Below, piece after piece: positions 16,366 to 25,117 of a stretch of 64,000 bases of DNA (positions are counted from its first letter, which is position 1; the number at the start of each line of letters is the position of its first letter). Source of the stretch: Bacteroidales bacterium. Its GTDB lineage: Bacteria; Bacteroidota; Bacteroidia; Bacteroidales; UBA932. The position numbers and the translations under genes were made by a program. The DNA lies in NCBI GenBank assembly GCA_017415715.1, contig JAFQFD010000019.1, positions 1 to 64,000 of the forward strand, written 5' to 3'. The notes beneath the pieces were generated by a model that was not told the origin of the DNA, did no database searches, and saw only the letters and a list, made by a program, of their open reading frames with translations.

Positions 16366-18681
16366 TTACTTGCGTCTTTTCTTGCGTCCGGTCGGCTCTG
16401 AGGTGGATATGATCTCCTTGCAGCGCTCTTCAGTAAGCGTCGCAGGGTCAGTGCCTTTCGGTATCTTGTAGTTGCTGCCCGCATGCTTGATGTATGGTCC
16501 GTATGCTCCGTTGATGACCTGAATGTCGCTTTCGGTGTATTCAGCTATGATTCCACCGGCCTTCTTGCTCTCGCTTTCCTCGATGAGGGAGATGCATGTG
16601 GCAAGGTCAACCTTGAGCGGATCTGTTCCGCGAGGGAGTGACACATTCTTGTCTCCATACTTGATGTATGGACCGAATTTTCCCTTTGTGCATATGATGT
16701 CTATGCCGTTGTGCTGGCCGACGGTCCTTGGCAGATCGAAGAGCTTGAGCGCCTCTTCGAGAGTGATGCTCTCGATGAGCTGTCCCGGAGCAAGGCTGGC
16801 ATACTGCTTATGCGCGCCGTCTCCCTTCTGGACGTATGGTCCATACTGTCCGAAACGTGCAACAAGCGGCTGTCCGTCCTTAGGGTCGACGCCGAGTTCG
16901 CGGCTTACATTGCTGTATTCCCTGTTGGTCAGAGTCTCCTGCACCTTTGCGTGGAACGGTCCGTAGAACTCGCTGATGACGTTGTTCCATACGAGCTCGC
17001 CCTCCGCGATCTTGTCGAAGTCCTTCTCCACGTTGGCTGTGAATCCATAGTCAAGGATTGTGTCGAAGTTCTTCACGAGATAGTCTGTGACGATCATTCC
17101 GATGTCCTGAGGCAGCAGACGTCCCTTTTCCGCTCCGACGGTCTCGGTCTTCGCGACGGCCTTGATCACGCCCTTTCTGAGAGTCAGGTTGGTAACGGCG
17201 TGCTTCTGACCGGTCTTGTCTCCCTTGGTTATATATCCTCTGCCTTTGGTAAGGGTGGAGATGGTAGGGGCATATGTGGAAGGACGGCCGATGCCGAGTT
17301 CCTCGAGTTTCTTGACGAGAGTTGCCTCTGAGTAGCGTGATGGTGCTGCGGTGAACTTGCACTCTGCTGTGATTCCTTCCTCGTACATCCTTCCTCCGAG
17401 CTTCATTTCTGGCAGGATTGTCATCTCGTCGTCCTGTGCAGGCTCGTCGGTGCTTTCCATATAGAGCTTGAGGAATCCGTCGAAGAGCACTTCGCTCGCC
17501 TGTACGTTGAACTTCTCCTCGCCCTTGTCGTATGCGACCTTGATGTCGGTCTTCATGAGGCGCGCGTCCGCCATCTGTGAGGCGACGGTGCGCTTCCAGA
17601 TGAGTTCGTACAGCTTCTTCTCCTGAGGGGTTCCCTCGATGGTGGTGTTCTCTATATATGTAGGACGGATGGCCTCGTGCGCCTCCTGTGCGCCCTTGGC
17701 CTTTGTCTTATACTGTCTGACCTTTGAATATTCATCTCCGAAGTTGTTGCAGATGAACGACTTTGCCGCACCGATGGCCAGGGTCGAAAGATTGGTCGAG
17801 TCGGTACGCATGTAGGTGATGAGTCCGTGCTCATAGAGCTTCTGGGCGATGCTCATGGTCTGGCTGACCGACATCCTGAGCTTCCTCGAAGCCTCCTGCT
17901 GGAGGGTCGATGTGGTGAACGGAGCCGCAGGAGTCCTGACGGCTTCTTTCTTTTCAATGTCAGATATGGTGAAAACAGCTCCGATGCACTTCTCAAGGAA
18001 TGCCTTCGCGCTTTCCATGTCTGGGAATCTCCTGTCGAGAGTTGCCTTCACGAGCACCTGGTCAGGTGTTCCTTCAGGATGGAATATCGCATCTACCTTA
18101 TAATATGCTTCATGATTGAATCCGAGGATCTCCCTTTCGCGGTCGACAACCAGACGGAGGGCCACAGACTGCACGCGTCCTGCTGAAAGCTTCGGCTGTA
18201 TCTTCCTCCAGAGCACAGGAGAAAGTTCGAATCCTACCAGCCTGTCGAGCACGCGCCTTGCCTGCTGCGCGTCTACGAGGCTCATGTCTATGCTGCGTGG
18301 GTTCTGTATCGCGTTGAGAATGGCGTTCTTGGTGATCTCGTGGAACACTATTCTCTTCGTCTTGTCTTCAGTGAGTCCGAGAGTCTCGAACAGATGCCAT
18401 GAAATGGCCTCTCCTTCACGGTCCTCATCGGATGCGAGCCATACGGTTTCAGCATCCTTTGCCGCCTTCTTGAGGTCAGCTACAACCTTCTTCTTGTCTG
18501 CCGGTATCACATATTCCGGCTTGAATCCTCCCTCTACATCAATGCTGAGTTCGTTGTCCTGCAGGTCACGGATGTGGCCGAAGCTGGATTTCACGACGAA
18601 ATCTTCGCCCAGGAACTTCTGTATGGTGCCGGCCTTTGCCGGTGACTCGACGATAACTAAATTTTTTCCTTCCTTCTTCAT
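16366..18681 (-). CDS. topA: DNA topoisomerase I
   Basis: 771 residues. The Toprim domain at the N terminus has VIVESPAKAGTI and the DxDxE block SDEDREGEAI. The active-site Tyr is in GLITYMRTDSTNL. The C terminus has no four-Cys zinc fingers; instead it carries three repeats beginning YGPYV/FGPYI/YGPYI and ending in Lys-rich KKRRK, typical of zinc-free TopA C-terminal repeats. It relaxes negative supercoils. Monocistronic, divergent from the PBP1A gene. Confidence 0.96.
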   Translation of the reverse strand: MKKEGKNLVIVESPAKAGTIQKFLGEDFVVKSSFGHIRDLQDNELSIDVEGGFKPEYVIPADKKKVVADLKKAAKDAETVWLASDEDREGEAISWHLFETLGLTEDKTKRIVFHEITKNAILNAIQNPRSIDMSLVDAQQARRVLDRLVGFELSPVLWRKIQPKLSAGRVQSVALRLVVDREREILGFNHEAYYKVDAIFHPEGTPDQVLVKATLDRRFPDMESAKAFLEKCIGAVFTISDIEKKEAVRTPAAPFTTSTLQQEASRKLRMSVSQTMSIAQKLYEHGLITYMRTDSTNLSTLAIGAAKSFICNNFGDEYSKVRQYKTKAKGAQEAHEAIRPTYIENTTIEGTPQEKKLYELIWKRTVASQMADARLMKTDIKVAYDKGEEKFNVQASEVLFDGFLKLYMESTDEPAQDDEMTILPEMKLGGRMYEEGITAECKFTAAPSRYSEATLVKKLEELGIGRPSTYAPTISTLTKGRGYITKGDKTGQKHAVTNLTLRKGVIKAVAKTETVGAEKGRLLPQDIGMIVTDYLVKNFDTILDYGFTANVEKDFDKIAEGELVWNNVISEFYGPFHAKVQETLTNREYSNVSRELGVDPKDGQPLVARFGQYGPYVQKGDGAHKQYASLAPGQLIESITLEEALKLFDLPRTVGQHNGIDIICTKGKFGPYIKYGDKNVSLPRGTDPLKVDLATCISLIEESESKKAGGIIAEYTESDIQVINGAYGPYIKHAGSNYKIPKGTDPATLTEERCKEIISTSEPTGRKKRRK

Positions 18682-18789
18682 CTCAATGTCTCCTCTTTTT
18701 CAAAAGAAAGTGCAAAGTAAGGCACAAACAAGGCAAATTTCCAAATTTTGTTGTTAATTTTGTGGGTTTGAAATATTAAGGAAAACAAG

Positions 18790-18805
18790 GTCACCTTTAG
18801 GTGAC
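18790..18805. repeat. perfect 16-bp palindrome upstream of PBP1A
   Basis: GTCACCT-TT-AGGTGAC reads the same on both strands in its 7-bp arms. It sits 18 nt before the chosen PBP1A start and could be an operator or an mRNA hairpin near the ribosome site. Confidence 0.45.
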
Positions 18806-18823
18806 ATGCATTGGAGAAATATT

Positions 18824-21184
18824 ATGAAGGACACGACTAAAAAGAAAATAATCAAATGGTTCTGGGTGCTGTTCACCACCCCTATACTGCTTGTGGCTGC
18901 TCTGATCTTCTGCGTGTGGATGTTTGCCGACATCCCGTCGTTCGAGGAACTGGAAAACCCGCAGAGCAACCTTGCGACCCAGGTGATAGCCGAAGATGGA
19001 GAGATCCTGACGACTTTCCATATAGAGAACCGTTCGTATGTGAGCTACGAGGAACTCTCTCCCAACCTTGTCCATGCGGCAGTGGCTACGGAGGACTCAC
19101 GCTTCTATCGCCATTCTGGCATCGACTTCGAGAGTCTCGCCCGTGTGCTCGTGAAGACAGTCCTGGGAGGAAGCTCCAGCCAGGGAGGTGGAAGTACCAT
19201 CACCCAGCAGCTGGCGAAGACACTCTATCCGCGCCAGGATGTAAGCAGCAAGATTCCGGGAGTGTCGACTCTCAAGATGGTGTGGATCAAGCTCAAGGAG
19301 TGGGTCACTGCAGTCAAGCTCGAGCGCAGCTACACCAAGGACGAGATCATGAACATGTATATGAATCAGATCTTCTTCGGCAGCAATGCGTACGGCATCA
19401 AGGCCGCAGCCCAGACATTCTTCGGAAAATCTCCGATCGACCTGACTGTCGAAGAGGCGGCTACGCTTGTAGGCATGGTCAACAAGCCTACAAGATACAA
19501 TCCGGCGCTCAATCCTGACAAGTCCCTCGCACGAAGAAACCTCGTGATCTCCCGCATGGAGCAGAACGGATTCCTCACCAAGGAGGAGGCGGATTCCATA
19601 CAGCAGATTCCTATAACATTGTCATATCAGATCCAGGACCACAACGCCGGCATAGGCCCGTATTTCAGGGACATGCTCCGCCGTACGATGAATGCAAAGG
19701 AGCCGAAGCGCTCGTCTTATACTCAGTATGAAGACTACGTGGTAGACTCTCTTCTCTGGGCAGACGACGCATTCTACGGCTGGCTGAACAAGAACACCAA
19801 GTCCGACGGCACCAGGTATGACCTTGACAGGGACGGCCTCCGCATCTATACTACCATAAACTACAAGATGCAGAAATATGCGGAAGAGGCTGTGGCAGAG
19901 CACCTCGGACAGGACCTCCAGAAGTCTTTCGACCGTCATCTCAAGTGGAACAGGAACAAGCCTTTCGCAAGCGACATAGACCAGAAGACCATAGACCAGC
20001 TCATGAAGCAGGCGCGTCGCTGGAGCGACCGCTACCGCATAATGAAGGCAAACGGAGCCTCTGAGAGCGACATCCGCAAGAGTTTCACCGAGCCTGTGAG
20101 GATGCGCCTCTTCTCATGGGACAAGAAGGGGTATATCGATACGGTGATGACTCCTGACGACTCCATTAAATATTATAAGGGACATCTTCGTGCGGCATTC
20201 ATGGCCATAGAGCCGCATTCCGGTTTTGTGAAGGCGTATGTCGGAGGTCCGAACTACCGCTACTTCAAGTATGACAATGTCCGCCAGGGCAAGCGTCAGG
20301 TGGGATCGACCATCAAGCCTTTCCTTTATACACTCGCGATGCAGGAGGGCATGAGCCCGTGCGACAGAGTCGTGAATGTGCCTCAGACCTTCCTCGTGGG
20401 CGACACAACATGGACACCGAAGAGTACCGACAAGGACGAGTGGATCGGCCAGACTGTGACTCTCAAGTGGGGTCTCACCAAGAGTTCCAACAACATCTCT
20501 GCATATCTGATGAAACAGTACGGCCCTGAGGCCATGGTCGAGATGATGCGCAAGATGGGTATCGGATGCTATCTGGATCCTGTCAATCCGCTTTGCGTGG
20601 GAGCAGCAGACATATCTGTATATGAGATGGTTGCGGCATACAACACCTTCCCTTCAAAGGGTGTGTATGCTTCGCCGATCTTCGTGACCAGGATAGAGGA
20701 CAATCTCGGCAATGTGCTCGGAGAGTTCACAAACAGGAAGAAGGAAGCTATCAGCGACTATACGGCTTACCTCATGGCCAACCTCATGCAGGGCGTGGTC
20801 AACAGCGGAACAGGTGTACGCCTGCGTGCAAAATATGGCTTGAAGGGAGAGATAGCCGGAAAGACCGGTACGACCAACGATCAGTCTGACGGATGGTTCA
20901 TAGGATATACTCCGACCCTGACTGCAGGAGTATGGGTCGGCGCCGAGGACCGTCAGGTTCACTTCGAGTCCCTCAGCCTCGGAGGAGGATCAAACATGGC
21001 ACTGCCTATATGGGGAATATTCATGAAGAAGGTGCTTGCAGACGGCACATTGGGAGTGTATGAGACAGACCAGTTCATAGCCCCTCCGGGCATCACCCTC
21101 AACCTGAATTGCGACGGCAGCGATACCGATGCGGCAGCAGGAGGTCAGTCATCTGAAATCGAGGAAGAAAACTACTTCGAGTAG
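18824..21184 (+). CDS. class A penicillin-binding protein (PBP1A type)
   Basis: 786 residues from ATG 18824, chosen because GGAG lies 8 nt before it; an upstream in-frame ATG at 18806 overlaps the palindrome. One N-terminal membrane helix (about 8-30). The GT51 glycosyltransferase domain has VATEDSRFYRHSGID (catalytic Glu) and GGSTITQQLAK. The transpeptidase domain has GSTIKPF (SxxK), SSNN and KTGTTND. It polymerises and cross-links peptidoglycan. The C-terminal tail is acidic. Confidence 0.95.
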   Translation: MKDTTKKKIIKWFWVLFTTPILLVAALIFCVWMFADIPSFEELENPQSNLATQVIAEDGEILTTFHIENRSYVSYEELSPNLVHAAVATEDSRFYRHSGIDFESLARVLVKTVLGGSSSQGGGSTITQQLAKTLYPRQDVSSKIPGVSTLKMVWIKLKEWVTAVKLERSYTKDEIMNMYMNQIFFGSNAYGIKAAAQTFFGKSPIDLTVEEAATLVGMVNKPTRYNPALNPDKSLARRNLVISRMEQNGFLTKEEADSIQQIPITLSYQIQDHNAGIGPYFRDMLRRTMNAKEPKRSSYTQYEDYVVDSLLWADDAFYGWLNKNTKSDGTRYDLDRDGLRIYTTINYKMQKYAEEAVAEHLGQDLQKSFDRHLKWNRNKPFASDIDQKTIDQLMKQARRWSDRYRIMKANGASESDIRKSFTEPVRMRLFSWDKKGYIDTVMTPDDSIKYYKGHLRAAFMAIEPHSGFVKAYVGGPNYRYFKYDNVRQGKRQVGSTIKPFLYTLAMQEGMSPCDRVVNVPQTFLVGDTTWTPKSTDKDEWIGQTVTLKWGLTKSSNNISAYLMKQYGPEAMVEMMRKMGIGCYLDPVNPLCVGAADISVYEMVAAYNTFPSKGVYASPIFVTRIEDNLGNVLGEFTNRKKEAISDYTAYLMANLMQGVVNSGTGVRLRAKYGLKGEIAGKTGTTNDQSDGWFIGYTPTLTAGVWVGAEDRQVHFESLSLGGGSNMALPIWGIFMKKVLADGTLGVYETDQFIAPPGITLNLNCDGSDTDAAAGGQSSEIEEENYFE

Positions 21185-21192
21185 TTTTCTTC

Positions 21193-21232
21193 TTCGAGCC
21201 TGTCGAGTAGTTGTCAATTCGAGCTTGTCGAG
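21193..21232. repeat. two 15-bp direct repeats before ddl
   Basis: TTCGAGCCTGTCGAG (21193-21207) and TTCGAGCTTGTCGAG (21218-21232) differ at one base. Each is partly self-complementary (CTCGA ends). They lie in the gap between PBP1A and ddl. Confidence 0.6.
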
Positions 21233-21245
21233 AAATCTATAAATT

Positions 21246-22256
21246 ATGTATAAGTCAATAGTAGTGATATACGGCAGCGACTCTTCCGAGTGGGAAGTGT
21301 CGGTGCGCAGCGGTGAGTTCACCGCATCCCAGGTGGATGGAACAAAGTATGATGTCTATGAGATGTTCGCCCGCTTCGGCGAGTGGACGCTTGCGGCATA
21401 CCGCAGGAAGGGCGCCGAAAGGGTGGCGATTCCTGCCGGGGAGCGTCCGGTAATAGACAAGAGTGATTTTTCAGTGATGCTTGACGGTGAGAAGGTCAGA
21501 TTTGACTACGCCTACATCATGCAGCACGGAACTCCGGGCGAGAACGGACTCATGCAGGGTTACCTCGAGATGCTCGGCGTGCCGCACAGCGGCTGCAACG
21601 CCTTCGTCTCAGCCATCACATTCGACAAGTTCTCCTGCAAGAGCTATCTCAAGGATGTGGACTTTGTCAAATGTGCAAAGGACATATTCCTTCGCAAGGG
21701 CGAGTCTGTGGACGGCCTTGCGGAGCGTGCTGTGGAGAAACTCGGTCTGCCGATGTTTGTGAAGCCTACCGACGGCGGCAGCAGCTTCGGTGTGACGAAG
21801 GTCAAGGCCGTGGAGGATTTCCAGAAGGCCGTGGACTGCGCTTTCTCAGAGGGCAACATGCTCATAGCAGAGGCGGCGGTAGTCGGCAGGGAACTGACTT
21901 GTGCTGTATATGATAATGGTAAGGAGAATGTGGCCCTCCCAGTGATAGAGATCCTGACAGACAACGAGTTCTTTGACTATGAGGCGAAGTACAACGGCCA
22001 TAGCCGCGAAGTCTGCCCGGCGCAGATTCCGGACACTCTCCGTGACGAGATTCAGGAAGTTTCAAAGAAGATATATGAGCATCTGGGATGCGCCGGCCTT
22101 GTCCGCGTTGATTATATCGCATCGGAAGAGGGCCTTTATTTCCTTGAGGTCAACACCATCCCGGGCATGACATCAGCTTCACTCGTACCTCAGATGGTAA
22201 GGGCTGCCGGAATGTCCATGACCTCATTCCTTTCTTCAATAATCGAGAATTCATAG
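21246..22256 (+). CDS. ddl: D-alanine--D-alanine ligase
   Basis: 336 residues of the ATP-grasp family. Seen are the N-terminal domain with MQHGTPGENGLMQGYLEMLG, the ATP-lid region MFVKPTDGGSSFGVTKVK and the C-terminal metal/substrate site YFLEVNTIPGMTSASLVPQM. It makes D-Ala-D-Ala for peptidoglycan. Its stop TAG shares a base with the GTG start of prmC (TAGTG), so the two are translationally coupled. Confidence 0.95.
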   Translation: MYKSIVVIYGSDSSEWEVSVRSGEFTASQVDGTKYDVYEMFARFGEWTLAAYRRKGAERVAIPAGERPVIDKSDFSVMLDGEKVRFDYAYIMQHGTPGENGLMQGYLEMLGVPHSGCNAFVSAITFDKFSCKSYLKDVDFVKCAKDIFLRKGESVDGLAERAVEKLGLPMFVKPTDGGSSFGVTKVKAVEDFQKAVDCAFSEGNMLIAEAAVVGRELTCAVYDNGKENVALPVIEILTDNEFFDYEAKYNGHSREVCPAQIPDTLRDEIQEVSKKIYEHLGCAGLVRVDYIASEEGLYFLEVNTIPGMTSASLVPQMVRAAGMSMTSFLSSIIENS

Positions 22257-23131
22257 TGCTTTTAAGGCAGCTTATATCAGAAGGAACGGCGACCGTTTCG
22301 CAGGCCTTCCCCGAAAGGGAGGCGCGCGAGATGGTCCTGCTGTATCTGGGATATGCCCTCGGCACTTCGCGCCATACTCATATAATAGAACCCTCATATG
22401 AGGTTTCCGATGTACATGCCTCCGATGCCATGAAGGCTTTTGCCAGAATGGCGGCCGGTGAACCTATACAATATATAATAGGTATGGCTTATTTTTACGG
22501 AAGGGAATTTCTCGTCACTCCGGATGTCCTGATCCCGCGCCCTGAAACCGAACTTCTCTGCCGTGAGGTCATAGATTGGACTGATTCATATGGATTGCCG
22601 TCAGGCGGATTGCGCATCGCAGACCTCTGCACCGGCAGCGGCTGCATCGCCTGGACCCTGGCGCTTGAGCTGCCTGGAACGGAAGTTCTGGCGGTAGACA
22701 TTTCTGACGGAGCCCTCGATGTGGCTGCGGGCCAGAGCTTTGGCAAGGACGGCTGCAAGAGTCCGTCATTCTTCAAGGCTGATGTCCTTGCCGGACCACA
22801 GGACAGGTTCGGGACCTTTGATGTCATGGTCAGCAATCCACCATATGTGATGGAGTCGGAGAAGGCTATGATGCGGAAGAATGTCCTTGAGCATGAGCCG
22901 GAGCTTGCGCTTTTTGTTCCGGACAACGATCCGCTGATATTCTACAGGGCTGTAGCTGACTGGGCGAAGAAACTTCTCAAGCCGGGTGGATTGTGCTTTG
23001 TGGAGATCAACGAATCCCTCGGAGAGGAGACGGCAGATGTGTTCCGTGACAGAGGATTCAAGGATGTCCAGGTTGTGAAAGACCTTTCAGAGAGAGACAG
23101 ATTCGTCCGTGCTATACAGGATTTTAGCTGA
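22256..23131 (+). CDS. prmC: peptide chain release factor N5-glutamine methyltransferase
   Basis: 291 residues, GTG start overlapping the ddl stop. The N-terminal helical domain precedes VLIPRPETELL, the SAM-binding IADLCTGSGCIAWTLALE and the NPPYV signature. PrmC methylates the Gln of the GGQ motif in RF1 and RF2. A Rho-independent terminator follows. Confidence 0.95.
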   Translation: MLLRQLISEGTATVSQAFPEREAREMVLLYLGYALGTSRHTHIIEPSYEVSDVHASDAMKAFARMAAGEPIQYIIGMAYFYGREFLVTPDVLIPRPETELLCREVIDWTDSYGLPSGGLRIADLCTGSGCIAWTLALELPGTEVLAVDISDGALDVAAGQSFGKDGCKSPSFFKADVLAGPQDRFGTFDVMVSNPPYVMESEKAMMRKNVLEHEPELALFVPDNDPLIFYRAVADWAKKLLKPGGLCFVEINESLGEETADVFRDRGFKDVQVVKDLSERDRFVRAIQDFS

Positions 23132-23164
23132 TTTTTCTAAAAAATACGCTTAATTTTAATTCGT

Positions 23165-23199
23165 AAAACGCCCTCAGGTATGAGTCTGAGGGCGTTTTT
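23165..23199 (+). terminator. Rho-independent terminator after prmC
   Basis: AACGCCCTCAG and CTGAGGGCGTT form a perfect 11-bp stem followed by TTT, ending the ddl-prmC transcript. Confidence 0.9.
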
Positions 23200-23272
23200 G
23201 TAATTTACCCGAAAACATTTTTTTTACACGGATAATGCTTCGGAACTTTGCTGCCGTATAAAAGTAGCAGTT

Positions 23273-24451
23273 ATGAAGAAGATTGTTTTACTATTTGCAG
23301 CGGTGTTGGCGGCGTCTTGCGAGATTGTCGACAATGACATGGACAAGCATGTCGACTCGACTTATGTTTCCCTCGCCGATGTTGCGGCTTTGATGTCCCG
23401 CCTGCCTCTGGAGGCGGAGCATCTTCGCGAGGTGCATGATGCGGTAAGCGCGTCCTCAGGCAACGGATATGATGAGGAATATACCATGTCGCAGCTGTTC
23501 ACAGCTCCGGGGTCCGGAGTCGGTGATCCTGTGACAAAGGCGTCTGCAGGTTATGAGAGGCCGTTACATATGCTTATAGAGGAACATTTGCGTTCTGCCC
23601 CCGTTACAAAGTCTACGACGGTGATGGACCCGGACAGATGGATATCGTATGTTTCCGGATCGGACATTCAGATATACTGGCCATATTCGGAGGGATGGGA
23701 CGGGAAGCAGATGCCGGTGATCACATTCGATCCGGAGGATGATTCTGTTAATAATTCAGGTTATATGTTGGTGACTGATGAAGACGGCTTCCGCCATGTT
23801 GAGGAGGTGCTGGTTGATGAGGAGTTGGCCAGACGCTGCCCTGTCTGGGTCATAAACAGGAACTCGGACGCGCAGTACAAGAGTCTCGAGATGTTGAGAA
23901 GGGAGGATCCGCAGTGGGGCGAAGGAGGCGGAAGCGTCATTGTCAGACCACAGGAGACCAAGTCGACATCAGAAGTGAGGACTCTGATCCTCAAGGACTT
24001 CACCATGAACAGAAACTATGATTCGTGGTTCGCGGGAGCGTCGGAATTCTTCGTCAAGATCGGCGCCTTCGAGGATTTTACTGCTACGACCGAAGCGGAG
24101 ATGAAGCTCTATAATCCGACCATCACAGACTTCATGATAGTCGTGAAAAGGAACCAGACCGGCATCCCACAGCCTTTCAATGCCATCCTTGTCTCGGACT
24201 GGACCGGCCAGATGGACAGTTGTGCCATGATGATAATAGAAGATGACGGAGGAACGATAAAGGAGTGGAGCTGTACGGCCTTGGTCAGGGTGGATTCCAG
24301 AAGCTACGGCATAGAACTTAAGATTCCGTTCTACTCATATGATGACATAGTCTGGCGCGGCAACCTCACCAGCAGATGGTTCGAGGCAAACAACAATACT
24401 GTCTGTCGCTTTGGCGACATAGACATGACCTTTGAACTTGTGGAGTATTAA
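23273..24451 (+). CDS. uncharacterised lipoprotein
   Basis: 392 residues. The lipobox is LAASCEI (Cys about 16). The mature part is acidic and has few cysteines. The segment RWISYVSGSDIQIYWPYSEGWDGKQ and the late beta-rich region (SRSYGIELKIPFYSYDD) suggest an all-beta extracytoplasmic protein. No enzyme motif was recognised. It stands alone between the prmC terminator and the hicAB promoter. Confidence 0.75.
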   Translation: MKKIVLLFAAVLAASCEIVDNDMDKHVDSTYVSLADVAALMSRLPLEAEHLREVHDAVSASSGNGYDEEYTMSQLFTAPGSGVGDPVTKASAGYERPLHMLIEEHLRSAPVTKSTTVMDPDRWISYVSGSDIQIYWPYSEGWDGKQMPVITFDPEDDSVNNSGYMLVTDEDGFRHVEEVLVDEELARRCPVWVINRNSDAQYKSLEMLRREDPQWGEGGGSVIVRPQETKSTSEVRTLILKDFTMNRNYDSWFAGASEFFVKIGAFEDFTATTEAEMKLYNPTITDFMIVVKRNQTGIPQPFNAILVSDWTGQMDSCAMMIIEDDGGTIKEWSCTALVRVDSRSYGIELKIPFYSYDDIVWRGNLTSRWFEANNNTVCRFGDIDMTFELVEY

Positions 24452-24461
24452 AAGTTGTAAA

Positions 24462-24508
24462 ATTTCTATTAAATAATTTAATAAATAATAGAAATATTTC
24501 TATATTTG
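24462..24508 (+). promoter_or_regulatory. hicAB promoter with repeated ATTTCTAT operator half-sites
   Basis: ATTTCTAT occurs at 24462-24469 and 24496-24503, and its reverse complement ATAGAAAT at 24488-24495. The last two form a perfect 16-bp palindrome that runs into the -7 element TATATTTG (24501-24508). This is the pattern expected if HicB binds and shuts off its own promoter. Confidence 0.65.
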
Positions 24509-24521
24509 TAGTAGATATATT

Positions 24522-24713
24522 GTGAAGACAACAGAATTTCACAAATTGGTCCGTGCAAACGGATGGAAAGTCCTCAGGCAGACGGGTAGTCATATCATTT
24601 ATCAAAAAGGCTCAATGACATATCCGGTGCCTTATCATGGGGCCAAGGAACTTGGCAAGGGACTCGAGAACAAGATGATAAAGGATATGGGTCTAAAGAG
24701 TAAGGGATTATGA
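24522..24713 (+). CDS. hicA: HicA-family mRNA interferase toxin
   Basis: 63 residues with a GTG start. The double-stranded RNA-binding-like HicA fold is recognisable: KLVRANGWKVLRQTGSH with catalytic His24, then IIYQKGSMTYPVPYHGAKEL. HicA cleaves mRNA and tmRNA when free. The following hicB overlaps its end by 4 nt. Confidence 0.9.
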   Translation: MKTTEFHKLVRANGWKVLRQTGSHIIYQKGSMTYPVPYHGAKELGKGLENKMIKDMGLKSKGL

Positions 24714-25117
24714 AACTGATACCGGCTATAATCGAAAGAGCGGAAGATGGCACTTACAGCGTCTATTGCAAGAATGAAATATTTTCAGGGATGGGGGTGA
24801 CCATACCGGAAGCAAAGGCTGACATGCATAGACAGATGGCAGTATATAAGGAAACGGCGTTGAAAGAAGGGTTCAAGTATCCGGAGTTTCTGGATGAGGA
24901 GCATGTCATAGAATATACTGTAGATGCTCTCAGTCTCATGAACTATTATGTGAAGTCAGGAATATTTTCCTTGTCTGCGTTGGAAAAGATTACTGGCATA
25001 AACCAGAAACAACTTTGGGCTTACACTACTGGAACCAAGCCTCGCAAAGCCCAGAAAGACAAGATAATATCCGGATTTCTGCGTTTGTCTCAGGACCTTG
25101 ACGCGGTCTTCGCTTAA
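24710..25117 (+). CDS. hicB: HicB-family antitoxin
   Basis: 135 residues. The N-terminal half is the partially degraded RNase H-like HicB fold (IPAIIERAEDGTYSVYCKN then GMGVTIPEAKADM). The C-terminal half contains a helix-turn-helix (SLSALEKITGINQKQLWAYTTG), so it can bind the palindromic promoter DNA. It overlaps the end of the U32 peptidase gene by 4 nt. Confidence 0.9.
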   Translation: MKLIPAIIERAEDGTYSVYCKNEIFSGMGVTIPEAKADMHRQMAVYKETALKEGFKYPEFLDEEHVIEYTVDALSLMNYYVKSGIFSLSALEKITGINQKQLWAYTTGTKPRKAQKDKIISGFLRLSQDLDAVFA

